Below, piece by piece: positions 10,129-19,643 of a stretch of 59,188 bases of DNA. Under the pieces are notes generated by a model. The model was given only the letters and a program-made list of their open reading frames with translations, made no database searches and was not told the origin of the DNA. How positions within the stretch are numbered: the first letter of the stretch is position 1; every line of letters starts with the position of its first letter. Origin of the DNA: GCA-002697625 sp002697625 (GTDB taxonomy: Bacteria; Bacteroidota; Bacteroidia; Flavobacteriales; BACL11); NCBI GenBank assembly GCA_964004625.1, contig CAXFOB010000006.1, positions 1 through 59,188 of the forward strand. The letters run 5' to 3'. The position numbers were made by a program, and so were the translations under genes.

Positions 10129-10341
10129 ATGATGCATATTTTAAAAATAAAAGGAACAGGAAAAATACCAAATTTTGTTCAAATTAGAGACCAGAATCTG
10201 TCATTAAAAGCTTATTTCAGGGCAGACCAAGTAGAGAGGGGGTTACAAAAAAATAAGATTGAAGATAATTCTGGGAAATTGAAAGAAACGATTGCTTCTA
10301 TGCCATTTGGTAAGATTTGTAAATTTGAAGAAAATGAATAA
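10129..10341 (+). CDS. Small conserved-looking protein of unknown function upstream of ftsE
   Basis: 70 aa, with two adjacent candidate start codons (10129 and 10132). I do not recognise a named domain. The sequence (HILKIKGTGKIPNFVQIRDQ, then a basic/amphipathic stretch, ending MPFGKICKFEENE) looks like a compact beta-alpha cytosolic protein with no signal or membrane segment. It overlaps the ftsE start by 8 bases (10334-10341), so translation is probably coupled. It is divergent from the TPR gene across a 151-base region. Confidence 0.6.
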   Translation: MMHILKIKGTGKIPNFVQIRDQNLSLKAYFRADQVERGLQKNKIEDNSGKLKETIASMPFGKICKFEENE

Positions 10342-11011
10342 CCCAATAATATCAATTACTAACTTACATATTTCGTATAAAAACAACGAGATTTTAAGAA
10401 ATATAAACCTAAAGATAAATGAAGGTGCTTTTGTTTATCTGATAGGAGAAACTGGAAGCGGTAAAAGTTCTTTGTTAAAATCTTTATATAAATCTGTAGA
10501 GTATCAAAAAGGAAGTATACAAATAGGGAATTACAACTTAAATAAAATCAAATCTGGTAAAATCGCCTACTTAAGAAGAGAACTAGGAATTATTTTTCAA
10601 GACTTTCAACTATTATCTGATAGAAATATTTATAAAAATTTGGAATTTGTATTAAGATCAACAGGATGGAAAGACAGACATAAAATTAAAGAAAGAATTT
10701 CAGAGGTTTTATCAACTGTACATTTAGAAAAAGTAGAAAAGAAAATGCCTTTTGAACTTTCTGGCGGAGAACAACAAAGAGTGACTATCGCTAGATCCTT
10801 ACTCAATCACCCTAAAATAATACTTGCTGATGAACCAACAGGAAATCTTGATCCTGAAAAATCAAAAAGTATTATCGAAACTATGAAAGAAATAAACGAA
10901 AATGGCACTACAATTATAATAGCAACACACGACTACTCTATTATTAAGAATTTTCCAAGTACTACCTACAAATTTAAAAATAAAGAAATTAAAGAGGTTC
11001 TAATTTCTTAA
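10334..11011 (+). CDS. ftsE: Cell-division ABC ATPase FtsE
   Basis: 225 aa from the ATG at 10334, the normal FtsE length; a longer frame from 10292 adds a non-conserved extension. Motifs: Walker A GETGSGKSS (residues 38-46), Q-loop region IIFQDFQLL, ABC signature ELSGGEQQRV, Walker B IILADEPTGNLD, switch histidine in IIATHD. FtsE pairs with the membrane protein FtsX to control septal peptidoglycan hydrolysis. No ftsX lies nearby, which I recall as common in Bacteroidota; without it a LolD-type ABC ATPase is the alternative, but the ADEPTGNLD/NIYKNLEFVLR pattern and the murB neighbour favour FtsE. murB follows after 1 base. Confidence 0.8.
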   Translation: MNNPIISITNLHISYKNNEILRNINLKINEGAFVYLIGETGSGKSSLLKSLYKSVEYQKGSIQIGNYNLNKIKSGKIAYLRRELGIIFQDFQLLSDRNIYKNLEFVLRSTGWKDRHKIKERISEVLSTVHLEKVEKKMPFELSGGEQQRVTIARSLLNHPKIILADEPTGNLDPEKSKSIIETMKEINENGTTIIIATHDYSIIKNFPSTTYKFKNKEIKEVLIS

Positions 11012-11012
11012 A

Positions 11013-12029
11013 ATGAAGTTACAGAAGAATATATCACTTAAACATCTAAACACATTTGGCGTAGATGTATCATGTAAATTATTTTGCTCGGTTACCTCCA
11101 CTAAAGAAATTGAACAACTTCTTTTATGTGATGAATTTACTAAAAACAATGTATTAATTTTAGGTGGAGGAAGTAACCTTCTGTTTACTAAAGATTTTAA
11201 TGGATTAATAGTAAAAAATAAAGTAAAGGGATTTGAAACACTTTCTGAAAGTAAGAACAATAAAATTATCAAAGTTGGAGCAGGAGAAAATTGGCATCAA
11301 TTTGTTCTGTGGAGTATAGAAAATGGATTGTCTGGAATTGAAAACATGGCTTTAATACCGGGAAATGTAGGAGCTTCTCCTATGCAAAACATAGGAGCTT
11401 ACGGAGTAGAAGCAAAGGATGTTATTGATAAGGTTTGGGCAGTTGAAATAGAAAATGGCAAAGAAATTATTCTGTCTAATAAAGATTGTCAGTTTGAGTA
11501 CAGAAACTCAATATTTAAAAATGATCTAAAAAACAAGGTAATTATAACACATGTTTCGTTTAACTTGAGCAAAACTCCTAAAAAAAATACAGGATATGGA
11601 GATATTATGCAAGAGATTAAAGATTTAGGAATGGAAGTTTCTACAGAAAGTATTTGTAAGGCTGTAATAAAGATCAGAGAAAAAAAGTTGCCAAATCCTG
11701 ATAAAATTGGCAACAGTGGTAGCTTCTTTAAGAACCCAATAATATCGACATCAAAATTTAAAGATTTAAAAGAGTTAAATCCAGAAATAATTGGATACAA
11801 AATTTCTGAAACAGAGATCAAAGTTGCAGCTGGATGGCTTATTGACCAATGTGGATGGAAAGGACATAGAAAAGGAGATGTTGGAGTACACAAAAATCAA
11901 GCTTTAGTACTAGTAAATTATGGAAAAGCTACAGGTGAAGAAATCATTACACTCGCAAAAAAAATTCAAGACTCAGTAAAAGATAAGTTTGATATTGATA
12001 TTCATCCGGAAGTAAACATTATAGGATGA
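11013..12029 (+). CDS. murB: UDP-N-acetylmuramate dehydrogenase
   Basis: 338 aa flavoenzyme that reduces UDP-GlcNAc-enolpyruvate to UDP-MurNAc with NADPH, a committed step in peptidoglycan synthesis. Motifs for FAD and substrate binding: GGGSNLL (51-57), IPGNVGASPMQNIGAYG, and YRNSIFK. The catalytic Ser is S237 in NSGSFFKNP, and the C-terminal Glu is E333 in HPEVN. AAGWLIDQCGWKG is also typical. The length is that of type I (E. coli-like) MurB. Its last four bases (ATGA, 12026-12029) contain the start of the downstream helicase gene, so the two are translationally coupled. Confidence 0.96.
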   Translation: MKLQKNISLKHLNTFGVDVSCKLFCSVTSTKEIEQLLLCDEFTKNNVLILGGGSNLLFTKDFNGLIVKNKVKGFETLSESKNNKIIKVGAGENWHQFVLWSIENGLSGIENMALIPGNVGASPMQNIGAYGVEAKDVIDKVWAVEIENGKEIILSNKDCQFEYRNSIFKNDLKNKVIITHVSFNLSKTPKKNTGYGDIMQEIKDLGMEVSTESICKAVIKIREKKLPNPDKIGNSGSFFKNPIISTSKFKDLKELNPEIIGYKISETEIKVAAGWLIDQCGWKGHRKGDVGVHKNQALVLVNYGKATGEEIITLAKKIQDSVKDKFDIDIHPEVNIIG

Positions 12030-13462
12030 ACAAAAGTCAAAAATTAAGAAATAAATTAAGAGAAAACTTTGAATTTAATCCAACCCCTGAACAAGACGAG
12101 TTAATAAATGAAATCTCTGACTTTGTAACCACAATTGGAAACAGGAGTATCTTTTTGTTAAAGGGTTATGCCGGTACAGGAAAAACCACTTTGGTTTCTT
12201 CACTTGTAAAAAGTTTGTCTGTTGTATCAAAAAGAAGTTCATTACTTGCCCCAACTGGAAGAGCTGCAAAAGTACTTTCTGGATACTCTAAAAAACAAGC
12301 CTTTACAATTCATAAAAAAATATATTGGATTAAAACAAATAGTAAGGGGAATACATTTGTAACAGTGCAGGAAAACCGTAACTCTAATTGTATTTTCATA
12401 GTGGATGAAGCCTCAATGATTCCCTCTCATACAGATAAAGGGTTTGGAAATAGAAATCTACTTAAAGATCTTATTGAATATGTTTACTCTGGAACTGATT
12501 GTAAATTAATTTTGATTGGTGATACTGCGCAACTTCCTCCTGTTCATTTGGATATGAGCCCAGCATTAGATAAATATATTCTTGAACATGATTTTAATAA
12601 ACAGGTTATAATTAAAGAACTTACTCAAGTTGTCCGACAGAAGAAAAACTCACTTATTTTAAAAAATGCAACAGATATTAGAAATATGATTTCTTCTGGA
12701 GAATATAAATACCCAAAATTAGATTGTAATGAAGAGGTACTCAGATTACATTCAGGAGATGAGTTACAAGAACAGATTGAAAAGTCCTACAGTACATTTG
12801 GAATTGAAGACACAATAATAATTTGCAAATCGAACAAAAGAGCATATTTGTATAATCAACAAGTACGACATAAAATTTTATGGAAAGAAGAGAGAATTTC
12901 CAATGGAGATTATTTGATGGTGGTGAGAAATAACTACACTTGGCTAGATGAAGAAAGTAAAGCTGGTTTTATAGCAAATGGTGACACTGTAAAAGTAAAA
13001 CACATTCGAAAATATGAAGAATTATACGGTTTTAATTTCGTACACATCACTATTGAATTGGTTGATTACCCAGAAGAGCCAGAAATAGATGTAATAGTAA
13101 TGCTCGATACTTTAGAAAGCGAACAAGCCGCATTGGATTATGAAAGGTATAAAGAATTATACAATCAAGTTTCTCAAGATTATAATTCTATAAAAAATAC
13201 TTATAAAAGAAATAAAGCAATAAAAGAAGATAAGTATTTAAATGCTCTTCAAATAAAATACGCATATGCCATTACCTGTCATAAATCTCAAGGGGGCCAG
13301 TGGAAATCGGTTTTTGTAGAACAATCGTATTTTACAAAAGAAATGCTAAATAAAGAATATTTAAGATGGTTATACACCTCCTTAACTCGTTCTTCTGAGA
13401 AACTACATCTCATAAATTTCTCCGATAAATTCTTTTTTTCAGAAAATTACAGACCGTCCTAA
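12026..13462 (+). CDS. RecD/Dda-like ATP-dependent DNA helicase (superfamily 1)
   Basis: 478 aa superfamily 1B (5'-3') helicase of the RecD/TraA/Dda type. Motifs: I KGYAGTGKTT (about 46-55), Ia region SLLAPTGRAAKVLSG, II FIVDEASMI, III ILIGDTAQLPPV, IV-V/VI in the UvrD_C_2 part: YAITCHKSQGGQWKSVFVE and WLYTSLTRSSEKLHLI. It lacks the long N-terminal region of RecD2, so it is the short form widespread in Bacteroidota. It overlaps murB by 4 bases. Its role is probably unwinding in DNA repair or replication; a link to the convergent AddAB genes is only positional. Confidence 0.85.
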   Translation: MNKSQKLRNKLRENFEFNPTPEQDELINEISDFVTTIGNRSIFLLKGYAGTGKTTLVSSLVKSLSVVSKRSSLLAPTGRAAKVLSGYSKKQAFTIHKKIYWIKTNSKGNTFVTVQENRNSNCIFIVDEASMIPSHTDKGFGNRNLLKDLIEYVYSGTDCKLILIGDTAQLPPVHLDMSPALDKYILEHDFNKQVIIKELTQVVRQKKNSLILKNATDIRNMISSGEYKYPKLDCNEEVLRLHSGDELQEQIEKSYSTFGIEDTIIICKSNKRAYLYNQQVRHKILWKEERISNGDYLMVVRNNYTWLDEESKAGFIANGDTVKVKHIRKYEELYGFNFVHITIELVDYPEEPEIDVIVMLDTLESEQAALDYERYKELYNQVSQDYNSIKNTYKRNKAIKEDKYLNALQIKYAYAITCHKSQGGQWKSVFVEQSYFTKEMLNKEYLRWLYTSLTRSSEKLHLINFSDKFFFSENYRPS

Positions 13463-13542
13463 TAAGTTTCCCATCCGTTCCTTACTTAAAGGGTGTAATC
13501 TCATACTATATAATAAAAAAATATATAATTTTGTTTTAATTT

Positions 13543-13570
13543 ACTAAAAATTAAACTTTTTAGTTTTTAT
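13543..13570. terminator. AT-rich hairpin terminator between convergent genes
   Basis: A perfect 8-bp inverted repeat ACTAAAAA / TTTTTAGT with a 6-base loop (13543-13564) is followed by TTTTAT on the plus strand. It sits between the RecD-like helicase (plus) and the AddB-like nuclease (minus). The stem is A/T-rich and therefore weak, so this is a moderate call. The remaining ~215-base gap shows no other gene I can support. Confidence 0.5.
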
Positions 13571-13677
13571 ATCTTTCTTTATGAATAATAGATACTGAAA
13601 TAGAAAGCACAACATTTGTAATTAAAAGTAATAATACTAGAATTTCACTTATATTGGTTTTATGTAAATTTATTAGT

Positions 13678-16455
13678 TTACCTGTTACACACAGACTTAT
13701 AATTACAATATTTACACACACTTTCGTCTTCAGTTTGTTTAAAATCTTCTGTGAGTATTTTATTTATTATTTCTTTTATTATTGTTTCAATTTCATCCAA
13801 AACAGAATAAGTCATCAATATGTCCTTTTTCTGGTTTCCAACTTTTTGAGAAACTGTAAGAAAACCATCTTTTAAGTTTTTAAAAGAATAATTACCTGAT
13901 ATAATTTCCTTATCTAAATACTGAGGATTATTTTTAAGATACAGATAGGCATATACCAATAATTGAAAAGCCTTCGATTTATTTGGATTTTCTATTAACT
14001 CTTGATAATCATTAATACTGACATCATTCTTCGAAACCTTTCCTGTTTTATAATCAATAATTCTAATCTGATTTTCAAACTCATCAATTCTGTCTACTGT
14101 TCCTTTTATTAAAAAATCTTGATTATTTATTTCTAATCTATGCTCAAATTCTCCCTCGGACTCTAAAACATTTAAAGTTGCATTAGATTTTTTTAAATAA
14201 TTCACTTCAAAATTCATGAAATTATCTGCTAATTTCTTAGCAATTTGCAATGAAAGATAATTTTTTCCTTCAGAGATATTTTCTCCTTTCATTAAGTCAG
14301 AAAATCTTTCTTCTATCTTTTGTATAATATCCTCTCTTTTGTCTTTAATATCAGAAGCACAAACTATATTCACGGGATATAACTCATCAAATGCTTCATG
14401 AATAGCGGAGCCTACAATATTTGCTTCTGCAAATTCTTCTACCTCATCTTCTTTTCGGATTTTTGCCAAATAATGATAATAGAAAGATAGACTACAATTA
14501 GTGTAACTATTTAAAGCAGAAGGAGAAACATATTTTGACCATTTCTTAATCTCTTTTTCTAATGATTTATTTTTAATCCGAATAGCCTGATTATTATAAA
14601 ATGATAACTGCTCTCCACCATAAATAAATTCATTGATAGGAAAAGGATACTCCGATAAAAGTTGAGTAATAAACCTACTCTTTTCTCCAGATCCAAAATC
14701 ATCTGTTTCGGAATTGTATAAGATATTTACATTTTCTGACCTTTGTAATAACCTATAAAAATGATATGAAAAAACTGCATCACTTTCTCTGTATGTAGGC
14801 ATATTAAAATGTAATTTTAAATCATACGGAATAAATGAATTTAATGTTTTTCCCTTTGGAAGCATTCCTTCATTTACACTTAGTATAATTACATTTTTAA
14901 AATCTAATGTTCTACTTTCTAAAATCCCCATCAATTGAACCCCCTTTAAGGGTTCACCTTTAAATGGAATAACCTCTTTCGATATTAACTGTTGTAACAA
15001 GGAATGTAAGGTTTTAATTTCTACAACAAATTCACATTCTAAAAGGAGATTTTTTATAATCTGGAATGATGTATTAAGAGTATATAAAATCTCTGATTCA
15101 ATATTATTATTCTTACCAACCAAAGACTTACGAAAGAAAACAATAAGATTCTCTATCACTGTAATAACATCTTTAACAGTCGTCCATTTCTCAAAGATGT
15201 ATTTCACATTCTCAAAATCTATCTTTAAAAATTCTTTTATAAGATCTGTATCTATAAAAACTTTATTTTTTTTAGATATTTCATTTCTTAATTTAGTTAT
15301 ATTTTCTGGGGAAGCAAACTGCAAAAACAAAGGATGATTAATGACCCTTAAAAAATTCTTATAATAAAAATCTTTTTCCTCTTTTACATGACTATACAAT
15401 TGCATCTCAAATATTCCATCTATAAAAGAATATAGAGGAGTGTTTTTTAATGGACTCCCCATTGTTATATTTATATCTTTAACATTACCTGGAAGGTGAT
15501 TTAAAACCGGATACAATAATCCTTCATCTGATAACACAATAGCAGTATTACTCTCAGCAACATCTGCAGGAGACAAATTACTTAGAATGTCGGAAGCAAC
15601 CTTTGCCTGAGATATGTTTTTGGGACAAGCTATTACATTAAAACTTTTCTTTTCCTCATTGTAATAATTTCCAACACCATCAAAATCTATTTCTTTCCAC
15701 TTATCCCTTTGTGTTCTTAAGAATTCACCTGCCTCATGATTCGGATTGTTATAATAATACTCATCTGCATCCCAAAAAACTCTAGCAATATCTTTTTCCT
15801 TTAAAACATCTACAATTTTCTGTTCTGTTTTTGTAAGTGCATTTAATCCTACAAACCAAACTTTTTCCCATGATATTTCTTTCTTTTCAATTTCTAAAGC
15901 AGCCTTTTTATATGCCATCCCCTGATAAGCATGATTATTTTTTAATAAAAGAGAATTGAAATTTTGATACCACTGAAAAAATCTATTATAAAACTCAACA
16001 TAATTCTGCTGTGAATCTGTCAGTTCAGATTCTGAAAAGCTCCACTCTTCTAAACTCCAGTTTTCTAACTCCTTTACATTTTTAAGATTTGTAAAAATCT
16101 GTTTTGCATCTACCAAATTCCTATCTACTTCATTAAAATCGTGCAATAACATACTACTCCAATTCATAAATTTATCGAAAGAATCTGCTTCCTGTGGAGG
16201 GTTTTGCAAATAACTCTGATACAAATAAAATTGTAAAGATAAATTATCTAAAACTTTTAGATTTGAAAGATTCTCAATAAACTCTTCAATAGAAAAGAAT
16301 TGTGGCAAGAAAATTGGTTTTGAAATTCGTTTAGATAAATACGATTTTAGAAATACTACTGACCTTTTACTTGGTAATACAACCGCTATATTTTCCATGG
16401 ATTCTGGAAACTTATTGAGGAGCCGTTCTGCTATTACTTCTAAAAATGCTTTCAT
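13678..16455 (-). CDS. AddB-like PD-(D/E)XK nuclease with Fe-S cysteines
   Basis: 925 aa, AddB-type subunit of a helicase-nuclease that resects double-strand breaks for RecA loading. The N-terminus (NIAVVLPSKRSVVFLKSYLS) is at the place of Walker A but lacks GKT, as expected for a helicase fold without motor activity in several AddB groups. The C-terminal nuclease domain begins near YVSPSALNSYTNCSLSFYY (Cys654) and has the catalytic stretch RIIDYKTGKV (Asp801, Lys803) and QLLVYAYLY. Cysteines 914, 917 and 923 in the final CKYCNYKSVC, together with Cys654, form the spaced C...CxxCxxxxxC set of Fe-S nucleases. Its start overlaps the AddA-like stop by 4 bases (ATGA), so the two are coupled. Confidence 0.85.
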   Translation of the reverse strand: MKAFLEVIAERLLNKFPESMENIAVVLPSKRSVVFLKSYLSKRISKPIFLPQFFSIEEFIENLSNLKVLDNLSLQFYLYQSYLQNPPQEADSFDKFMNWSSMLLHDFNEVDRNLVDAKQIFTNLKNVKELENWSLEEWSFSESELTDSQQNYVEFYNRFFQWYQNFNSLLLKNNHAYQGMAYKKAALEIEKKEISWEKVWFVGLNALTKTEQKIVDVLKEKDIARVFWDADEYYYNNPNHEAGEFLRTQRDKWKEIDFDGVGNYYNEEKKSFNVIACPKNISQAKVASDILSNLSPADVAESNTAIVLSDEGLLYPVLNHLPGNVKDINITMGSPLKNTPLYSFIDGIFEMQLYSHVKEEKDFYYKNFLRVINHPLFLQFASPENITKLRNEISKKNKVFIDTDLIKEFLKIDFENVKYIFEKWTTVKDVITVIENLIVFFRKSLVGKNNNIESEILYTLNTSFQIIKNLLLECEFVVEIKTLHSLLQQLISKEVIPFKGEPLKGVQLMGILESRTLDFKNVIILSVNEGMLPKGKTLNSFIPYDLKLHFNMPTYRESDAVFSYHFYRLLQRSENVNILYNSETDDFGSGEKSRFITQLLSEYPFPINEFIYGGEQLSFYNNQAIRIKNKSLEKEIKKWSKYVSPSALNSYTNCSLSFYYHYLAKIRKEDEVEEFAEANIVGSAIHEAFDELYPVNIVCASDIKDKREDIIQKIEERFSDLMKGENISEGKNYLSLQIAKKLADNFMNFEVNYLKKSNATLNVLESEGEFEHRLEINNQDFLIKGTVDRIDEFENQIRIIDYKTGKVSKNDVSINDYQELIENPNKSKAFQLLVYAYLYLKNNPQYLDKEIISGNYSFKNLKDGFLTVSQKVGNQKKDILMTYSVLDEIETIIKEIINKILTEDFKQTEDESVCKYCNYKSVCNR

Positions 16456-19400
16456 ATTTTACGAACTAAATTTTCCGATTTAGTATAAATTAAATATTTA
16501 TCAATATTACCGTACCCCATTTGTTTCAAAACAGAAGCATAGTTTTCTATCTGCATTATATGACTACTATCTGGAGTTCCGGTTTTATAATCTACGATAA
16601 CTGTTTTCTCTTCTGAAAAAAGTAATCTATCAGGTATATAAGTACTGCCATCATTCATTAATATTTCTCTTTCATTTTTCACTTCCCAACAAGAATCAAA
16701 AAACATTTGTATTTGAGGATGGGACAATAGAGTAGATATTTCCTTTTCTAGTTTTTCTTTAGTTTTTAACGAACACAGTCCACTCCAATACAACTGAAGA
16801 CATACTTCAGACACATTTTTTCTATGTTGTATTTTTGATAGAGCAAGGTGCAATAACTTACCCCAATCTTTATTTGTGTCGTTCAACTCTAAATCCCATG
16901 ATTTTTCGGAAGACCTTTTTAAGGAAACAACCTTTTGCCAATCTGTTTTTGTGGTTTTATTGCAAGAATAAATTTTTAATCCTTCTGATTTTTTTACATA
17001 ATGGCTCTCATTTGGATTTCCATCTACATACGAATTATCTATACCAAAAAGATAGAGAAAGGCATTCAGTTTACCTGAATTCAAGAATGTGTCTGTAATA
17101 TTAGGATATTCTTTTGAAAAAATATACAATCTTTCTATAGGACGAGTAGTAGCTACATATAATTTATTTAGGCTATCTAGAAACTTCAAATCTTGCTCTT
17201 TGGCATATTCTGAAGAAAAACATGAATTCTGCAACTTTTTACTTCCTCTGATTAATGTGCTTTTTAATACTCCATTTGTTTGTGATGCTGCATCTACCCA
17301 AATCTCGGAATAATTCCTTCCTCCCTCCCAATTAAAAGGAATCATTACAACATTAAAAGCAAGGCCTTTTGATTTGTGTATTGTCATTACCTGTACCGCA
17401 TCTGTTCCTTCCGGAACAACAACCGACTCCTTATTTTTCTTTTCTTCCCACCAATCTAGAAATTCTGCAATATTACTTCCATTTTTTTCAGAAAATTTAA
17501 GAATAGAATCTAAAAAGAAGGAAGTATAAATATCTTCATTAATCTTAAAAATCTTATATAAATTCTCTATTATTTCATACAGGGGAAGTCTTAAAATGTA
17601 AGATCTATCCAACGAAACAGTAAAATCAGATAATAAATCATCAAAATTTGTTTTCAGTTTTAAATTAATAGAATGAAAGTCTTCTGATAATGGAGATTTC
17701 TCTTGCAAATAATTTATAATATCTAGTTTTGCAATATTATCTTTATTATCTGTAAGATGTTTTAACACAGAAACTACCACCCTAACTTTAGGAGAAGAAT
17801 TAATTAATAATCCATCATTAGACACTACGTCAATTCCATTTTCAGAAAGAGTTTCCGCAACTAAAGATACTCTTTTTCTACTATTACACAAAATGGTAAT
17901 ATCCTTATAACTAAATTTGTTTTCTGAAGTAATTTTTGTAATTTCTTGTATAATTCTTGTAAGGATATTTTGCTTAAAACCTTCTCCATCATCTTTAAAT
18001 AATTCAATATGTACATACCCACCATCATTCGCAAAATCTGAGTTTTGAGAACTGTTATCATAAATAGATTGGAAAGAAGTTGATAATTTTTGTTTTAAAT
18101 TATTAAAAAACTTATTGTTGAATTTTATAATTTTTTTTCGACTTCTGTAATTTTGATTTTCTCCTTTACCCTCCTCAAAATGATGATTTAATTTATTCTC
18201 CCACTCTTGTTTTTCTGGTAAATCTTCTCCTTTAAAAATTTCAGGAATTTTTAGAAATTGTTCGACTTCTCCTCCCCTCCATCTGTATATCGATTGTTTG
18301 CCATCGCCAACAATAAAACAACTACCATAGTCTACTGATTCTGTAATAAGTGGTAATAAATTTTGCCATTGAAGTAATGAAGTATCCTGAAATTCATCTA
18401 TCAGAAAGTGGTTATATCTTTCTCCTATTCTTTCATAAATAAAACTAGATGGCTGTTTGATAATGACATCATGTATTTTTTTATTGAAAACTGAAATCTG
18501 TTCTATATTTTGTTCTTTTTTGTATTCTGTAACTTCTGCAAGCAACTCGTTTAACACTGCAATAGAGTATATATTTACAAATAAGGCTTGAACAGAATTA
18601 TAATTTGAAATTAAAGATTGTAGATCTGTAAAAAAGGATATCAATGTCGATTTATGACTATCTACTAATTGTTTAATATCATCTGATTTTGATTGAGAAT
18701 ACCAGATATCTTCAGACACATTGTTCATTAATGTTTCTGTAGGAGTCCATTTTTCAGATTGTGAGGACTGTAAGTTTTTGGTAAAATGATTAAAAAAAGT
18801 TCCTCTTACAAAATGTTCATTTGAAAAATTATGCTTGTTAAAAAATGAAATTACAGAATTCGAAAGTTGTTTTACATCTTTTAAAATTTTATTTTTTCTA
18901 CTAAGTAAATCATCTTTTAATTTTAAACACTCGGAAACTGAAACTGAATTAGCAGCAATAAAAGGAATTGCTTCTTCTTTAAAAAGATTTTCGGAGAAAG
19001 ACTCTAAATCTGTTGCTATATTAGTACTTTTTCCATCTTCTGCTTTTTGTAAGGCAAAATTTACCAATGCATCTGACAAATCTCCTCCTTTTGCCGACAT
19101 TTTAGATAATAATATAGAAACTACAGGCTGGATAATTTGATAATTATCCATTTCTAACTCAAAATTGTAAGAAAGACCTAAATCTGATGAAAAAGTACGA
19201 ACAATATTATAGGTAAATTTATCAATAGTAGAAATTCGTAAATCTGCATAATTATGCAAAATACTACTTTTTACTTTTTCAGATTCAGATATAATCTGAT
19301 TTTTTGAAAGAGTGGTTTCTTGTAACAACCAATCTAAAACTCCATCTTTATTATCTCCTACTGATAAAACATCTAGATACTCCAAAACTCTTTCTTTCAT

Positions 19401-19571
19401 TTCAGCAGCTGCTTTATTAGTAAAAGTAATGGCTAATATTCTTCTGTAATATTCAGTATAATGCTTTACAGAACCAACTAATGCTAATGCAATAAAATTT
19501 AAGGAAAGAGCATATGTTTTTCCAGAACCTGCTGACGACCTATTTACCTTAAAATTAGTGGAATTTTGCAT
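16452..19571 (-). CDS. AddA-like UvrD-type helicase/exonuclease
   Basis: I use the ATG at 19571 (1039 aa); a TTG nine codons upstream gives a longer frame but lacks support. Superfamily 1A helicase motifs: I NRSSAGSGKTYALSL near the N-terminus, II FLIDEFQDTSLLQW, III GDGKQSIYRWRGGE, V VMTIHKSKGLAFNVVMIPF, VI LYVATTRPIERLYIFS. The C-terminus has a RecB-type nuclease core (TVIVDYKTGTPDSSHIMQIE). This is the motor and one nuclease of an AddAB-like complex, with AddB encoded immediately downstream with a 4-base overlap. Function: ATP-driven unwinding and degradation of DNA ends, producing 3' tails for recombination. RecB is the alternative name, but no RecC or RecD is adjacent. Confidence 0.88.
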   Translation of the reverse strand: MQNSTNFKVNRSSAGSGKTYALSLNFIALALVGSVKHYTEYYRRILAITFTNKAAAEMKERVLEYLDVLSVGDNKDGVLDWLLQETTLSKNQIISESEKVKSSILHNYADLRISTIDKFTYNIVRTFSSDLGLSYNFELEMDNYQIIQPVVSILLSKMSAKGGDLSDALVNFALQKAEDGKSTNIATDLESFSENLFKEEAIPFIAANSVSVSECLKLKDDLLSRKNKILKDVKQLSNSVISFFNKHNFSNEHFVRGTFFNHFTKNLQSSQSEKWTPTETLMNNVSEDIWYSQSKSDDIKQLVDSHKSTLISFFTDLQSLISNYNSVQALFVNIYSIAVLNELLAEVTEYKKEQNIEQISVFNKKIHDVIIKQPSSFIYERIGERYNHFLIDEFQDTSLLQWQNLLPLITESVDYGSCFIVGDGKQSIYRWRGGEVEQFLKIPEIFKGEDLPEKQEWENKLNHHFEEGKGENQNYRSRKKIIKFNNKFFNNLKQKLSTSFQSIYDNSSQNSDFANDGGYVHIELFKDDGEGFKQNILTRIIQEITKITSENKFSYKDITILCNSRKRVSLVAETLSENGIDVVSNDGLLINSSPKVRVVVSVLKHLTDNKDNIAKLDIINYLQEKSPLSEDFHSINLKLKTNFDDLLSDFTVSLDRSYILRLPLYEIIENLYKIFKINEDIYTSFFLDSILKFSEKNGSNIAEFLDWWEEKKNKESVVVPEGTDAVQVMTIHKSKGLAFNVVMIPFNWEGGRNYSEIWVDAASQTNGVLKSTLIRGSKKLQNSCFSSEYAKEQDLKFLDSLNKLYVATTRPIERLYIFSKEYPNITDTFLNSGKLNAFLYLFGIDNSYVDGNPNESHYVKKSEGLKIYSCNKTTKTDWQKVVSLKRSSEKSWDLELNDTNKDWGKLLHLALSKIQHRKNVSEVCLQLYWSGLCSLKTKEKLEKEISTLLSHPQIQMFFDSCWEVKNEREILMNDGSTYIPDRLLFSEEKTVIVDYKTGTPDSSHIMQIENYASVLKQMGYGNIDKYLIYTKSENLVRKI

Positions 19572-19643
19572 GTGGTTATTTGAACTTCTAAAATACAAAA
19601 AACTACAAGAGCACTAACAAGAAATGTAAAATTGTGGATAAGT

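Noticed and set aside
13581..13690. A possible 30-35 residue membrane peptide on the minus strand (ILVLLLLITNVVLSISVSII) in the gap after the AddB-like gene
   Set aside because: The frame has no ATG, GTG or TTG at a sensible place and no ribosome-binding context; hydrophobic peptides are common in random A+T-rich DNA.
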